The notes beneath the pieces are model-generated. The model saw only the letters and a program-made list of their open reading frames with translations, was not told the origin of the DNA and ran no database searches. From E44-bin32 sp034430615 (GTDB lineage: Bacteria; Chloroflexota; Anaerolineae; Anaerolineales; E44-bin32): DNA of 21,747 nt. Made by a program: the position numbers and the translations under genes. The stretch is from the NCBI GenBank assembly GCA_034430615.1, contig DAOUEJ010000230.1, forward strand, positions 1 to 21,747. Direction: 5' to 3'. This document shows, piece after piece, positions 14,325 to 21,725 of this stretch; the stretch's first letter is position 1, and the number at the start of each line of letters is the position of its first letter.

Positions 14325-15761
14325 ATGGACCTCTTCCAGCACGCCATGCAGGACCGCATCGCCCGCGAAGCCCCGCTTGCAGCGCGCATGCGCCCTCGGA
14401 CGTTAGATGAGTTCGAAGGCCAGGACGAAATCGTCGGTGAGGGCCGCTTGCTGCGGCGGGCGATCGAAGCTGATCGCCTGTTCTCCTCGCTCCTGCTCTG
14501 GGGGCCGCCTGGCACGGGTAAAACCACGCTGGCGATGGTCATCGCCAATTCCACCCAATCCCATTTCGAGACGATCTCCGCCGTCCTGGCTGGCAAGGCC
14601 GAGCTCAGAACGGTAATCAAGGCCGCCGATGAGCGCCGTATGCTGTATGGCACGCGCACGATCCTCTTCGTCGACGAAGTCCACCGCTGGAACAAGGCTC
14701 AGCAAGATGCACTTCTGCCCCACGTAGAGACCGGCACGATCACCCTCATCGGCGCAACAACGGAGAATCCCTACTTCGAGGTGATCGGTGCGCTCGTTTC
14801 ACGCTCGCGCATTTTCCAACTGCGCCCACTTGAGGACGAGGATGTGCTCGCTATCCTGCAGCGCGCGCTTACCGACCCCGAGCGCGGCTACGGGAAACGC
14901 CAGATCGAGCTCGACCCCCAGGCAGCTGAGCATTTCGTGCGCGTGGCTGGCGGTGACGCCCGCAACGCGCTCAACGCGCTTGAGCTGGCCGTCGAGACAA
15001 CCCGGCCTGACCCAGATAACACCATCAAGATCTCACTCAGCGTGGCCCAGGAATCGATCCAGCGCCGGGCAGTCCTGTATGACAAAGACGGCGATGCTCA
15101 CTACGACACCATTTCCGCCTTTATTAAATCCGTGCGCGGGTCTGATCCTGACGCCGCACTATACTGGTTGGCGAAAATGCTCTACGCGGGCGAGGATCCG
15201 CGTTTCATCCTGCGCCGGCTGCTTGTGCTTGCCTCAGAAGACATCGGTCTTGCCGATCCTTCAGGACTGGTTGTGGCGGCCGCTGCGATGCGGTCCTTCG
15301 AGTTCATCGGACTCCCGGAAGGTGTGTACCCGATCGTTGAAGCCACGCTCTACCTCGCGACCGCTCCAAAATCAAACAGCGCTGGTGCATACTTTAAGGC
15401 CTACAAACTGCTCGAGGAACGCGGCGTGGTCGAGGTCCCCAAACACCTGAAGGACGGCAGCCGGGACGCTCGCTCCCTCGGCCACGGCCAGGACTACGAA
15501 TATCCACACGACCATGATGGGCACCATATCGGCCAGGGTTACTTGCCCGACGAGTTGCTCGGAACCTATTTTTATCAACCTGGAGATCAGGGCCAAGAGC
15601 CCCAGATCCAGGAGCGACTGGAACGCTGGCGGTCCGCTCAGCGGGCGGCGTTGGAAATCGAGGCTACGGTTGAGATACCCGAATTGAGCGAGACCGAGAT
15701 CGAACGCATCAAGCGCGGCTTCAGCGCCCGCCGGCGCACCACCTGGGCGGATCAGACGTGA
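14325..15761 (+). CDS. rarA: Replication-associated recombination protein A (AAA+ ATPase)
   Basis: A 478-residue RarA/MgsA/WRNIP1-family ATPase that acts at stalled forks and in gap repair. It opens with RMRPRTLDEFEGQDEIVGEG, a family landmark. Walker A is GPPGTGKTT (60-68), Walker B LFVDEVHRWNK (114-124), sensor 1 GATTENPYFE (143-152) and the arginine-finger region SRSRIF (159-164). The C-terminal half has ALYWLAKMLYAGEDPRFI and SEDIGLADP, typical of the tetramerisation domain. About 60 extra residues after YLPDELLGTYFY are charged and helical. I chose the ATG at 14325 (MDLFQHAM) over the one at 14289, which lies inside a repeat and upstream of the -10. The stop overlaps the next gene's GTG. 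Confidence 0.95.
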   Translation: MDLFQHAMQDRIAREAPLAARMRPRTLDEFEGQDEIVGEGRLLRRAIEADRLFSSLLLWGPPGTGKTTLAMVIANSTQSHFETISAVLAGKAELRTVIKAADERRMLYGTRTILFVDEVHRWNKAQQDALLPHVETGTITLIGATTENPYFEVIGALVSRSRIFQLRPLEDEDVLAILQRALTDPERGYGKRQIELDPQAAEHFVRVAGGDARNALNALELAVETTRPDPDNTIKISLSVAQESIQRRAVLYDKDGDAHYDTISAFIKSVRGSDPDAALYWLAKMLYAGEDPRFILRRLLVLASEDIGLADPSGLVVAAAAMRSFEFIGLPEGVYPIVEATLYLATAPKSNSAGAYFKAYKLLEERGVVEVPKHLKDGSRDARSLGHGQDYEYPHDHDGHHIGQGYLPDELLGTYFYQPGDQGQEPQIQERLERWRSAQRAALEIEATVEIPELSETEIERIKRGFSARRRTTWADQT

Positions 15762-16381
15762 CGCTTCTTTACCTGATCCGCCACGGACATAACGAGTATG
15801 TCGGCAAGGGCAAGCTCGCCGGACGACTGCCCGGTGTGCATCTTTCCGAACTCGGGGAACGGCAGTCCACAGCCTTGGCCGCGCTGTTGAAACCGGTGCG
15901 TTTCCAGGCTATCTACGCCAGTCCGCTTGAGCGCACGATGGAGACTGCTGCCCCGATCGCAGCTGCGCAAGGCAAAGAAGTCCAACCGCTTCCGGCACTG
16001 CTTGAGATCGACTACGGCTCCTGGCAGGGTGCTTCACTCAAAGTGCTGCGGCGCCGGAAGCTCTGGCCGGCGATACAGACCAGCCCCTCCTTGGCCCGCT
16101 TCCCGAACGGCGAGTCCTTCACTGAAGCTCAGTTCAGGATCGTCGCTGCATTGGAGGACTTGCAAATTCGTCATCGCGGCCAAAAGGCGATCGTCGCCGT
16201 GGTGTTCCACTCTGATCCAATCAAACTTGCCATCGCTCACTACCTCGGCCTCCCGCTTGATCTATTCCAACGCCTGACCGTTGATCCGGCCTCCTTCAGC
16301 GTCCTGGCTTTTGGTGAACACTTCGTCCGGCTGCTCAAGCTAAACGACAACCGCGCCACCCATCCCGATCAAGCGGGGTGA
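15758..16381 (+). CDS. Histidine-phosphatase family protein, MSMEG_4193-like (trio member 1)
   Basis: A 207-residue phosphoglycerate-mutase-fold protein. Catalytic residues are visible: RHG (8-10, phospho-accepting His9), Arg59 in SPLERTMETA, Glu83 in LLEIDYGSWQG, and His151 in FHSDPIK. The GTG start at 15758 overlaps the rarA TGA (GTGA). With the two genes after it, it forms the three-gene set known in Actinobacteria and Chloroflexi, where this member is called a putative phosphomutase because another member is kinase-like. A phosphatase is equally possible. The substrate is unknown. Confidence 0.88.
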   Translation: MTLLYLIRHGHNEYVGKGKLAGRLPGVHLSELGERQSTALAALLKPVRFQAIYASPLERTMETAAPIAAAQGKEVQPLPALLEIDYGSWQGASLKVLRRRKLWPAIQTSPSLARFPNGESFTEAQFRIVAALEDLQIRHRGQKAIVAVVFHSDPIKLAIAHYLGLPLDLFQRLTVDPASFSVLAFGEHFVRLLKLNDNRATHPDQAG

Positions 16382-16433
16382 TATACTTCCAGCGAGTCGA
16401 CCCTGGTTTGTATACCAAGACTGTCTTCCGACT

Positions 16434-16961
16434 ATGGCTTCGATCACCTATGAACTGCACCCTGTAGAGAGTATTACAACTGGCGCCATCGGGCTGCCGG
16501 GCAAGCGTGTTTTCTATCTGCAAGGCCGGGCGGATGATCAACTTGTCACACTGATCGTCGAAAAACAGCAGATCCAATCCCTGGCAGTCGGCCTCGAACA
16601 ATTCCTGATCGACCTGGAAGATCGCCTACCCGATCTGCCGCAGGCCTCGGCCGAATATGATGACGTCGAGATGGGGCTTGAAGAACCGATTGACCCGGCC
16701 TTCCGCGTCGGACACATGGGCCTGGGCTATGATGAAGAGAGTGATCTACTCGTGCTCGTGGCGCGTGAGATCCAACCACCGGAAGCAGACCCCGACCTTG
16801 CAGCCGTGGCACGCTTCTGGTGCAGCCGTTCCCAATTGCGCAAGATGTGCGCGTGGGGACTTGTCGTTTCGGAGCAGGGCCGACCGATCTGTGGCAACTG
16901 CGGTGAACCGATGGATCCGGAAGGTCATTTTTGTCCCAAGCGCAACGGACACAAGCACTAA
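16434..16961 (+). CDS. DUF3090-family protein with C-terminal zinc-ribbon-like motif (trio member 2)
   Basis: A 175-residue protein. GAIGLPGKRVFYLQGRADD (about 18-35) and LIVEKQQIQSLAVGL (40-54) match the conserved start of DUF3090, and a Cys-rich C-terminus follows: RPICGNCGEPMDPEGHFCP (about 150-168), with C153, C156, H165 and C167 as probable zinc ligands. The C-terminus 'CP+.NGH' is also typical. There is no known enzyme motif. It starts 52 nt after the histidine phosphatase, with weak -10-like sites (TATACT at 16382, TATACC at 16411) of uncertain meaning. It could be a substrate-binding or adaptor partner for the kinase-like and phosphatase-like neighbours, which is inference from gene order. 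Confidence 0.88.
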   Translation: MASITYELHPVESITTGAIGLPGKRVFYLQGRADDQLVTLIVEKQQIQSLAVGLEQFLIDLEDRLPDLPQASAEYDDVEMGLEEPIDPAFRVGHMGLGYDEESDLLVLVAREIQPPEADPDLAAVARFWCSRSQLRKMCAWGLVVSEQGRPICGNCGEPMDPEGHFCPKRNGHKH

Positions 16962-16979
16962 CCATCCCCCTCAGCCTAC

Positions 16980-17747
16980 ATGGATCATTCACCACGCCCA
17001 GACACTAATCAACCCGTGGATGACACCGGAGATTACACGTCCGAGGTCCTGGACCTGCTCGAGCACGGCTCGATCGAGCCGCTGGGCCAGGTTGTGTGGG
17101 GATCGAATTACACCTTTCTCGTAAGCATACGCCAGGATGAAACATCCATCCAAGCAATCTACAAGCCTGCACGCGGAGAACGCCCCCTCTGGGACTTCCC
17201 ACACGGCAGTCTGGTGGAGCGTGAAGCGGCAGCGTACCTGGTGAGCAAGGCCCTGACGTGGGGATTGGTGCCGCCGACAATCCTGCGCCAGGACGGTCCT
17301 GCCGGTCCTGGTTCCCTCCAGTTCTACATCGAGGCCAATCCAGAGGAACATTACTTCACGTTAAGTGAGACGCAAAAACAACGTTTGCGCCCGCTGGCGC
17401 TGTTTGACATCCTGGTCAACAACGCCGATCGTAAGGGTGGACACATCCTCGTCGATGGAAGTGGAAAGCTCTGGTCCATCGACCATGGCGTGTGTTTCCA
17501 CGTTGAGCCGAAGCTCCGCACCGTCATATGGGATTTCATCGGTGAGCCGATCCCGGGCAACCTGCTGTTAGATATTCAAAACCTCTTTGACCAATTAACC
17601 CCGGGCAGCCCTTTCTCGGACCAGCTATCAAACTTGCTGGAGGAGTCCGAGATCGAGGCTCTGAGGCAGCGCGCCCACGCACTGCTCAGCGAGCCGGAAT
17701 TCCCCGGACCCGGACCCGGACGGCCCTATCCATGGCCGTTGGTATAA
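16980..17747 (+). CDS. SCO1664-family PI3/4-kinase-like protein (trio member 3)
   Basis: A 255-residue protein of the SCO1664 family, distantly related to phosphatidylinositol kinases. The N-terminal lobe has GSNYTFLVSI (41-50) and an ATP-contact Lys candidate in AIYKPARGERPLWDFP (K62). The acidic partner could be Glu80 or Glu82 in LVEREAAAYL. The catalytic-loop equivalent is NNADRKGGH (147-155; Asp150, Lys152) and the metal-binding equivalent is IDHGVCFH (167-174; Asp168). 'KLRTVIWDFIGEPIP' is a strong family signature. It begins 18 nt after DUF3090, so the two are probably co-transcribed. The extended -10 of the next gene overlaps its stop codon. Activity and substrate are not known to me. 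Confidence 0.88.
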   Translation: MDHSPRPDTNQPVDDTGDYTSEVLDLLEHGSIEPLGQVVWGSNYTFLVSIRQDETSIQAIYKPARGERPLWDFPHGSLVEREAAAYLVSKALTWGLVPPTILRQDGPAGPGSLQFYIEANPEEHYFTLSETQKQRLRPLALFDILVNNADRKGGHILVDGSGKLWSIDHGVCFHVEPKLRTVIWDFIGEPIPGNLLLDIQNLFDQLTPGSPFSDQLSNLLEESEIEALRQRAHALLSEPEFPGPGPGRPYPWPLV

Positions 17748-17748
17748 T
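17740..17748 (+). promoter_or_regulatory. Extended -10 promoter (perfect TATAAT) for hom
   Basis: TGGTATAAT: a TGn extension followed by a perfect TATAAT at 17743-17748, overlapping the TAA stop of the SCO1664-family gene. No -35 match at 16-18 nt. The predicted start near 17755 leaves a leader of about 25 nt with AGGGG at 17762-17766. Confidence 0.6.
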
Positions 17749-17779
17749 CAGCTGACCCGTCAGGGGATCCGAATCCTCT

Positions 17780-18817
17780 ATGCGTGAAATCCGTCTCGCC
17801 TTCCTGGGCTTTGGCAATGTCGGAAGCGCTCTTGCCCGTCTACTGCTCTCCAAACGATCCGAACTTGAATCCCGTTACGGTGTTTCCTGGCGGGTTGTGG
17901 GGTTGATGACCGGATCTCACGGCGCTGCCATCGACCAGGACGGGATCGACCTCGCTCAGGCCTTGGATATCACCGCCCAAGGGGTTGCCCTGAATGCGCT
18001 CTCGACCAACCCTGCACCGCCTGATGCGCTGACCTTCATCGCCGGCTGCGCTGCGGATTTGCTTTTCGAGAACACGCCCGTCAGCTATGCGGATGGCGAG
18101 CCAGCCGTGAGCCACATACGGGCTGCGCTCGAAGCGGGTATGCATGTGGCAACCGCTAATAAAGGCCCGGTTGTTCACGCCTACCACGAGCTGAGCCGGT
18201 TGGCGGCCGCACGGGGACGCAGTTTCTTATTCGAGTCAACGGTAATGGATGGCGCTCCGATCTTCTCCCTCTGGCGTTCTTCTCTCCCGGGCGCAAAGCT
18301 TGATTCGTTCCGGGGCATTTTGAACTCAACCACCAATTTAATCCTGACCATGATGGAGTCCGGCTCATCGTATGAGCAAGCCCTGGTCTACGCCCAGGAG
18401 ATCGGCATCGCTGAGACCGACCCTTCCGGCGATATCGAGGGCTGGGACGCCGCGGTGAAAGTCGCCGCGCTGGTCACGGTCTTGATGGATCACCCCCTTA
18501 AACCCAATCAGGTCGTGCGCCAGGGCATCCAGGCCATTACCCCCGAAATGATTGAGCAGGCCTCGCAAAACAACCAGCGCTGGAAGCTGGTATGCACCGC
18601 ACGTCGCACCACGGGCAGCGTGATGGCCGAGGTGCGACCAGAGATCGTTGCCCGCCAGGATCCGCTATACGCCATTTCAGGCACCTCTTCTGCTATCACA
18701 TTCCATAGTGACGTTCTGGGTCCCCTAACTGTTTTGGAAGAAAATCCGGGACCAGAAACGACGGCCTACGGGCTGCTGGCGGACATGCTGAACGCGATCG
18801 AACTCGATGGACGATAG
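17780..18817 (+). CDS. hom: Homoserine dehydrogenase (short form without ACT domain)
   Basis: A 345-residue NAD(P)-dependent enzyme that converts aspartate-4-semialdehyde to homoserine, the branch to threonine and methionine. The N-terminal Rossmann motif is GFGNVG (10-15). ANKGP (126-130) and NSTTN (182-186) are family signatures. The catalytic region GIAETDPSGDIEGWDAAVK (209-227) has Glu212, Asp223 and Lys227 in the positions expected for Glu, Asp and Lys of known enzymes. The protein ends at 345 residues without the C-terminal ACT regulatory domain found in longer forms, so threonine feedback by that route is not expected. The ATG at 17780 is preceded by AGGGG at a rather long distance (13 nt). 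It has its own promoter and need not share the trio's function. Confidence 0.94.
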   Translation: MREIRLAFLGFGNVGSALARLLLSKRSELESRYGVSWRVVGLMTGSHGAAIDQDGIDLAQALDITAQGVALNALSTNPAPPDALTFIAGCAADLLFENTPVSYADGEPAVSHIRAALEAGMHVATANKGPVVHAYHELSRLAAARGRSFLFESTVMDGAPIFSLWRSSLPGAKLDSFRGILNSTTNLILTMMESGSSYEQALVYAQEIGIAETDPSGDIEGWDAAVKVAALVTVLMDHPLKPNQVVRQGIQAITPEMIEQASQNNQRWKLVCTARRTTGSVMAEVRPEIVARQDPLYAISGTSSAITFHSDVLGPLTVLEENPGPETTAYGLLADMLNAIELDGR

Positions 18818-18881
18818 TCTGGAACGATGTTCCTAAACCCTCTATCCTCCTGAGCGCCGGTCCTGATATCTGGAGATCTGA

Positions 18882-20741
18882 TTGGAAAATAATCCGTTCA
18901 TCGCCTTACTGCTGATCACCGGCCTGGCTCTGGTTGTGCCGATCATCACCAGCCGCGTACGCCGCATCTCTCTTCCAATCGTCGTCGGAGAGATCCTGGC
19001 CGGCATCATCATCGGTCGCAGCGGTCTTAACCTGATCGAGTCCTCGCCTATCCTCGATTTCCTGGCTGAATTCGGTTTCGCCTTCCTGATGTTCCTCTCC
19101 GGGCTGGAAGTCAACTTCGATCTCCTAATACCCTCCTCCATCCGCCAGGCGTTGGATATCCGCCGACCACTTCCGATGGCGATCATGATTTTCATTGGTA
19201 CGCTCGGCTTTGCGCTGGGCGCCTCGGCCGTCTTGATGAGGATGGGCCTGGTTGACAGCCCGCTTTTGATGGGCTTGATCCTCAGCACGACTTCGCTCGG
19301 GGTCGTTGTGCCGGTGTTGAAAGAACGCAGCCTGCTCGGGTCCGAGTTCGGGCAGGTGATGCTCGTGGCAGCCTCGGTGGCCGACTTCGCCACGCTGCTG
19401 CTGCTTACAGTCGTGATCGCGATCCGCAGCACCGGCCTTACCCTCGATCTCTTGCTGATCCCGGCACTGCTCCTGGCGTTCATCCTGGCCGTGAGGTTGG
19501 TGCAGCGCTTTGGACGCGCTCTCTTCTTACAACGCATCCTGCGTGAACTCTCGAGCGCCACGGCTCAGATCCGCATTCGCGGGGCATTCGCCCTGATGGT
19601 GGCCTGGGTCGTACTAGCCGAAGCGCTCGGTGTGGAAGTGATCCTGGGCGCCTTCCTGGCCGGTGCCATCGCCGGTCTCGTGGCGGACGTTGGCGACGAG
19701 GGAGCACAGGAGAAGCTGGACGCGATCGGATATGGCTTCTTCATCCCAATCTTCTTCATCATGGTTGGCGTGAACTTCAACCTGGCGGCTTTGTCCGGAT
19801 CACCACAGGCGATGCTGCTCGTGCCTATATTGGTCGTCATCGCCTACCTGGTCAAGATCGTGCCAGCGCTTTTACTACGGCGCAGCTTCTCCTGGCGGGA
19901 GACGCTGTCAGGCGGGATGCTGCTCTCGTCGCGCCTATCCCTGATTATCGCCGCCGCTTCGATCGCCCTCAGCCTGGGCTTGATCACGGACGCGATCAAC
20001 GCCGCTGTGATCCTGCTGGCCGTGATTTCGGTCACACTCTCACCATTAGCTTTCAACCGGCTTCACCCACAGCGTGACGAGATCCGCCGCAGCGGTGTGA
20101 TCATCATTGGCCAGGATCAGCTGGCCGAGTACCTGGTAGGACGCCTGATCCAGTCAGGAGAACCGGTCTATGTCATCTGTCCGGATGAAAGCCGTCTGCA
20201 GGCCTTCCATGAAATGGCTGTCAAACTCGTGCTGGGCTGTCCAGACCTGGAGGATGCCTTCCAGCAAGCCGGGGCTGATCAAGCCCGTGCCCTTGTTGAT
20301 CTGACGACGTCCGTGGAAGAGACGCTTAAAGTCTGCGACCTGGCCGTGGACCGCTTCCGCATCCCGCTGGTTATCTCGCGCATCAGCGAGGTCGAGCTTA
20401 TACCACGCCTGCATGCGCGCGGCGTGAAAGTCGTCCAGCCGGCTCTGGCAATCGCCATGGCATTGGAAGGCGCCTTACGCTACCCATCTGTCTTCGACCT
20501 CCTGACCCAGGACACATCAGATGACATCGACGTTACCGAAGTTCGTGTACGCAGCAAGATCCTGGCTGGATCCCCACTGCGGCGCATCCGCCTGCCGGGC
20601 AACGCTCTCATCCTCAGCCTGCAGCGCGACAGCACTGTAATAGTGCCCCATGGTGACACGCGCCTCGAATTGGATGATCTGATCGGGCTCATCGGAAGCT
20701 CGGCTGCCCTCGAGCGGGCCCGGGCGATGCTGAGCGGCTAA
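18882..20741 (+). CDS. CPA2-family monovalent cation/proton antiporter with TrkA-like C-terminus
   Basis: A 619-residue KefB/KefC-like transporter. Residues about 1-390 hold 11-13 hydrophobic segments typical of the Na+/H+ exchanger fold, including ISLPIVVGEILAGIIIG, FAFLMFLSGLEVN and VILGAFLAGAIAGLV. About 400-515 are a TrkA-N-like (RCK) domain starting RRSGVIIIGQDQLAEYLVG. The expected dinucleotide motif G-x-G-x-x-G is altered (GQDQLA), so NAD(H) binding may be weak or lost. About 530-619 resemble TrkA-C (EVRVRSKILAGSPL, VPHGDTRLELDDLIGLIG). The TTG start at 18882 is supported by GGAG at 18872-18875. It moves Na+ or K+ against H+; which ion cannot be told. It stands alone after a 64-nt gap. 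Confidence 0.92.
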   Translation: MENNPFIALLLITGLALVVPIITSRVRRISLPIVVGEILAGIIIGRSGLNLIESSPILDFLAEFGFAFLMFLSGLEVNFDLLIPSSIRQALDIRRPLPMAIMIFIGTLGFALGASAVLMRMGLVDSPLLMGLILSTTSLGVVVPVLKERSLLGSEFGQVMLVAASVADFATLLLLTVVIAIRSTGLTLDLLLIPALLLAFILAVRLVQRFGRALFLQRILRELSSATAQIRIRGAFALMVAWVVLAEALGVEVILGAFLAGAIAGLVADVGDEGAQEKLDAIGYGFFIPIFFIMVGVNFNLAALSGSPQAMLLVPILVVIAYLVKIVPALLLRRSFSWRETLSGGMLLSSRLSLIIAAASIALSLGLITDAINAAVILLAVISVTLSPLAFNRLHPQRDEIRRSGVIIIGQDQLAEYLVGRLIQSGEPVYVICPDESRLQAFHEMAVKLVLGCPDLEDAFQQAGADQARALVDLTTSVEETLKVCDLAVDRFRIPLVISRISEVELIPRLHARGVKVVQPALAIAMALEGALRYPSVFDLLTQDTSDDIDVTEVRVRSKILAGSPLRRIRLPGNALILSLQRDSTVIVPHGDTRLELDDLIGLIGSSAALERARAMLSG

Positions 20742-20819
20742 CCCAACGGGCTGCTCCCCGACAGCTACCTGTACCCCCGATATATATTGTGACTATATTG
20801 GTCCTATTCAAACCTTGAG

Positions 20820-21300
20820 ATGGAGAATATCCCTCGATCATTCACCCAAGAAGCCACGTTCCTGGGTTCCTTGCCCTGCTGCTCACTGACGCTCATCCCG
20901 GGCGCCTACACAGCTGCAACCAGCGAGGGTACGGACGCAGAGATGCGGGCGTGGAGACCTCGGTGGCAGCCAGCCTGGCTTTTGACAGCGTCGTGAAGAC
21001 GGCCGCCGCTGAGCTCATTCCCGCGGCAACCGCAACGCCCTAGAGTCCACCGACACACGAACAGAGCTGGACGCCGGTCCCCACGCCGACCTCCAGCCTG
21101 CTCTCCATCCGGGCCGAAATCAACACGAACTGCCGCACTGGTCCCGATCCGGTCTACCCGGTGAGCGGGTACCTGACGGACGGCGAGCCTTCTACCATAC
21201 TCGGCCAACTCAAGGGCGGCGGGCGGTGGAATGTCGCCAACTGCCAATCCCGCGACGGCTACTGCCAGTCCGCAATATTCGTTCTCCTGGCGCATGCTCG
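20820..21300 (+). pseudogene. Decayed secreted protein gene with Thr/Pro linker and SH3-like repeat
   Basis: No single frame is intact, but the pieces join into one recognisable protein. From the ATG at 20820 one frame gives a hydrophobic stretch (FLGSLPCCSLTLIPGA, AATSEGTDAEM). A second frame continues from about 20942 with GVETSVAASLAFDSVVK, IPAATATP and a TAG stop at 21041-21043. The same frame resumes after the stop with SWTPVPTPTSS, then INTNCRTGPDPVYPVSGYL and WNVANCQSRDGYC, a Cys-rich SH3-like repeat common in Chloroflexota lipoproteins and secreted proteins. So one frameshift and one nonsense codon at least. After about 21265 the frame is not convincing. The coordinates are approximate. 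Confidence 0.6.
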
Positions 21301-21449
21301 CAAACGGGCACCAGTTCACCGGCTAACTGGAGCAGAGTGGAGCCAAGCATGCCTGTTCCGGAGCGCACAGCGGTTACTCGCTCCCAAACTCCTGTCTTGG
21401 GCCTTAGGCAATCTGTTCATCCGAAAACCTCTTGTGCAGTTGGACCATG

Positions 21450-21483
21450 GCTCCCTCCTGAAATCGGTGAGGGAGCTTATTAT
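21450..21483 (+). terminator. Putative hairpin terminator
   Basis: GCTCCCTC (21450-21457) and GAGGGAGC (21469-21476) form a perfect 8-bp stem with an 11-nt loop, followed by TTATTAT. The U-tract is interrupted, so this is a weak intrinsic terminator at best. It lies downstream of the decayed gene. Confidence 0.45.
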
Positions 21484-21485
21484 CA

Positions 21486-21529
21486 GAGTCCAATTTTCAA
21501 TTGCAAAGAGTCCAGTTTTCAATTTCAAA
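21486..21529. repeat. Tandem repeat, 22 bp x 2
   Basis: Two adjacent 22-bp copies beginning GAGTCCAATTTTCAATTG and GAGTCCAGTTTTCAATTT, with two mismatches. AT-rich compared with its surroundings and non-coding. Confidence 0.8.
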
Positions 21530-21549
21530 TGACAATCAACCATTGATTC

Positions 21550-21578
21550 TTGACATGAGCCGTATAAGGCTGTAGACT
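21550..21578 (+). promoter_or_regulatory. Sigma70-type promoter for the 31-codon ORF
   Basis: A perfect TTGACA at 21550-21555, a 17-nt spacer and TAGACT at 21573-21578 (4 of 6 matches to TATAAT). The predicted start is near 21585, 24 nt before the ATG at 21609. Confidence 0.55.
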
Positions 21579-21608
21579 GGCCGGGTATTCAAGTTAAAGA
21601 GGTGCACA

Positions 21609-21704
21609 ATGTCGAAGATCAGCATGAACATCCTCCCGGGTCGCCCCACCGCTGTTGCATTCGGTGCCGACGTACCCACGCGCAGTGCGCCTGCTCAGCG
21701 TTAG
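21609..21704 (+). CDS. 31-residue small ORF, possible leader peptide
   Basis: ATG at 21609 is preceded by AAAGAGGTG (21596-21604), a good ribosome binding site, and by the promoter at 21550-21578. The peptide is MSKISMNILPGRPTAVAFGA, then DVPTRSAPAQR and TAG. I do not recognise it. It has no membrane segment and no run of a single amino acid that would identify a known attenuator. A GC-rich hairpin begins 22 nt after the stop. It could be a small protein, an attenuation leader for a gene beyond the right edge, or an incidental ORF in a small RNA. Confidence 0.45.
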   Translation: MSKISMNILPGRPTAVAFGADVPTRSAPAQR

Positions 21705-21725
21705 CCTCCACCAGGAATAGCAACC

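Noticed and set aside
14051..14695. 214-codon open frame on the minus strand
   Set aside because: It is mostly antisense to rarA and otherwise runs through the repeat block.
18842..19561. 239-codon open frame on the minus strand
   Set aside because: It is antisense to the antiporter's membrane region; the Ser/Arg/Thr-rich composition is a shadow of hydrophobic codons.
21161..21532. 123-codon frame as an intact gene
   Set aside because: Only its first third matches the SH3-like repeat, and that match continues upstream of the GTG at 21161 to a stop codon. It is better explained as part of a decayed gene.
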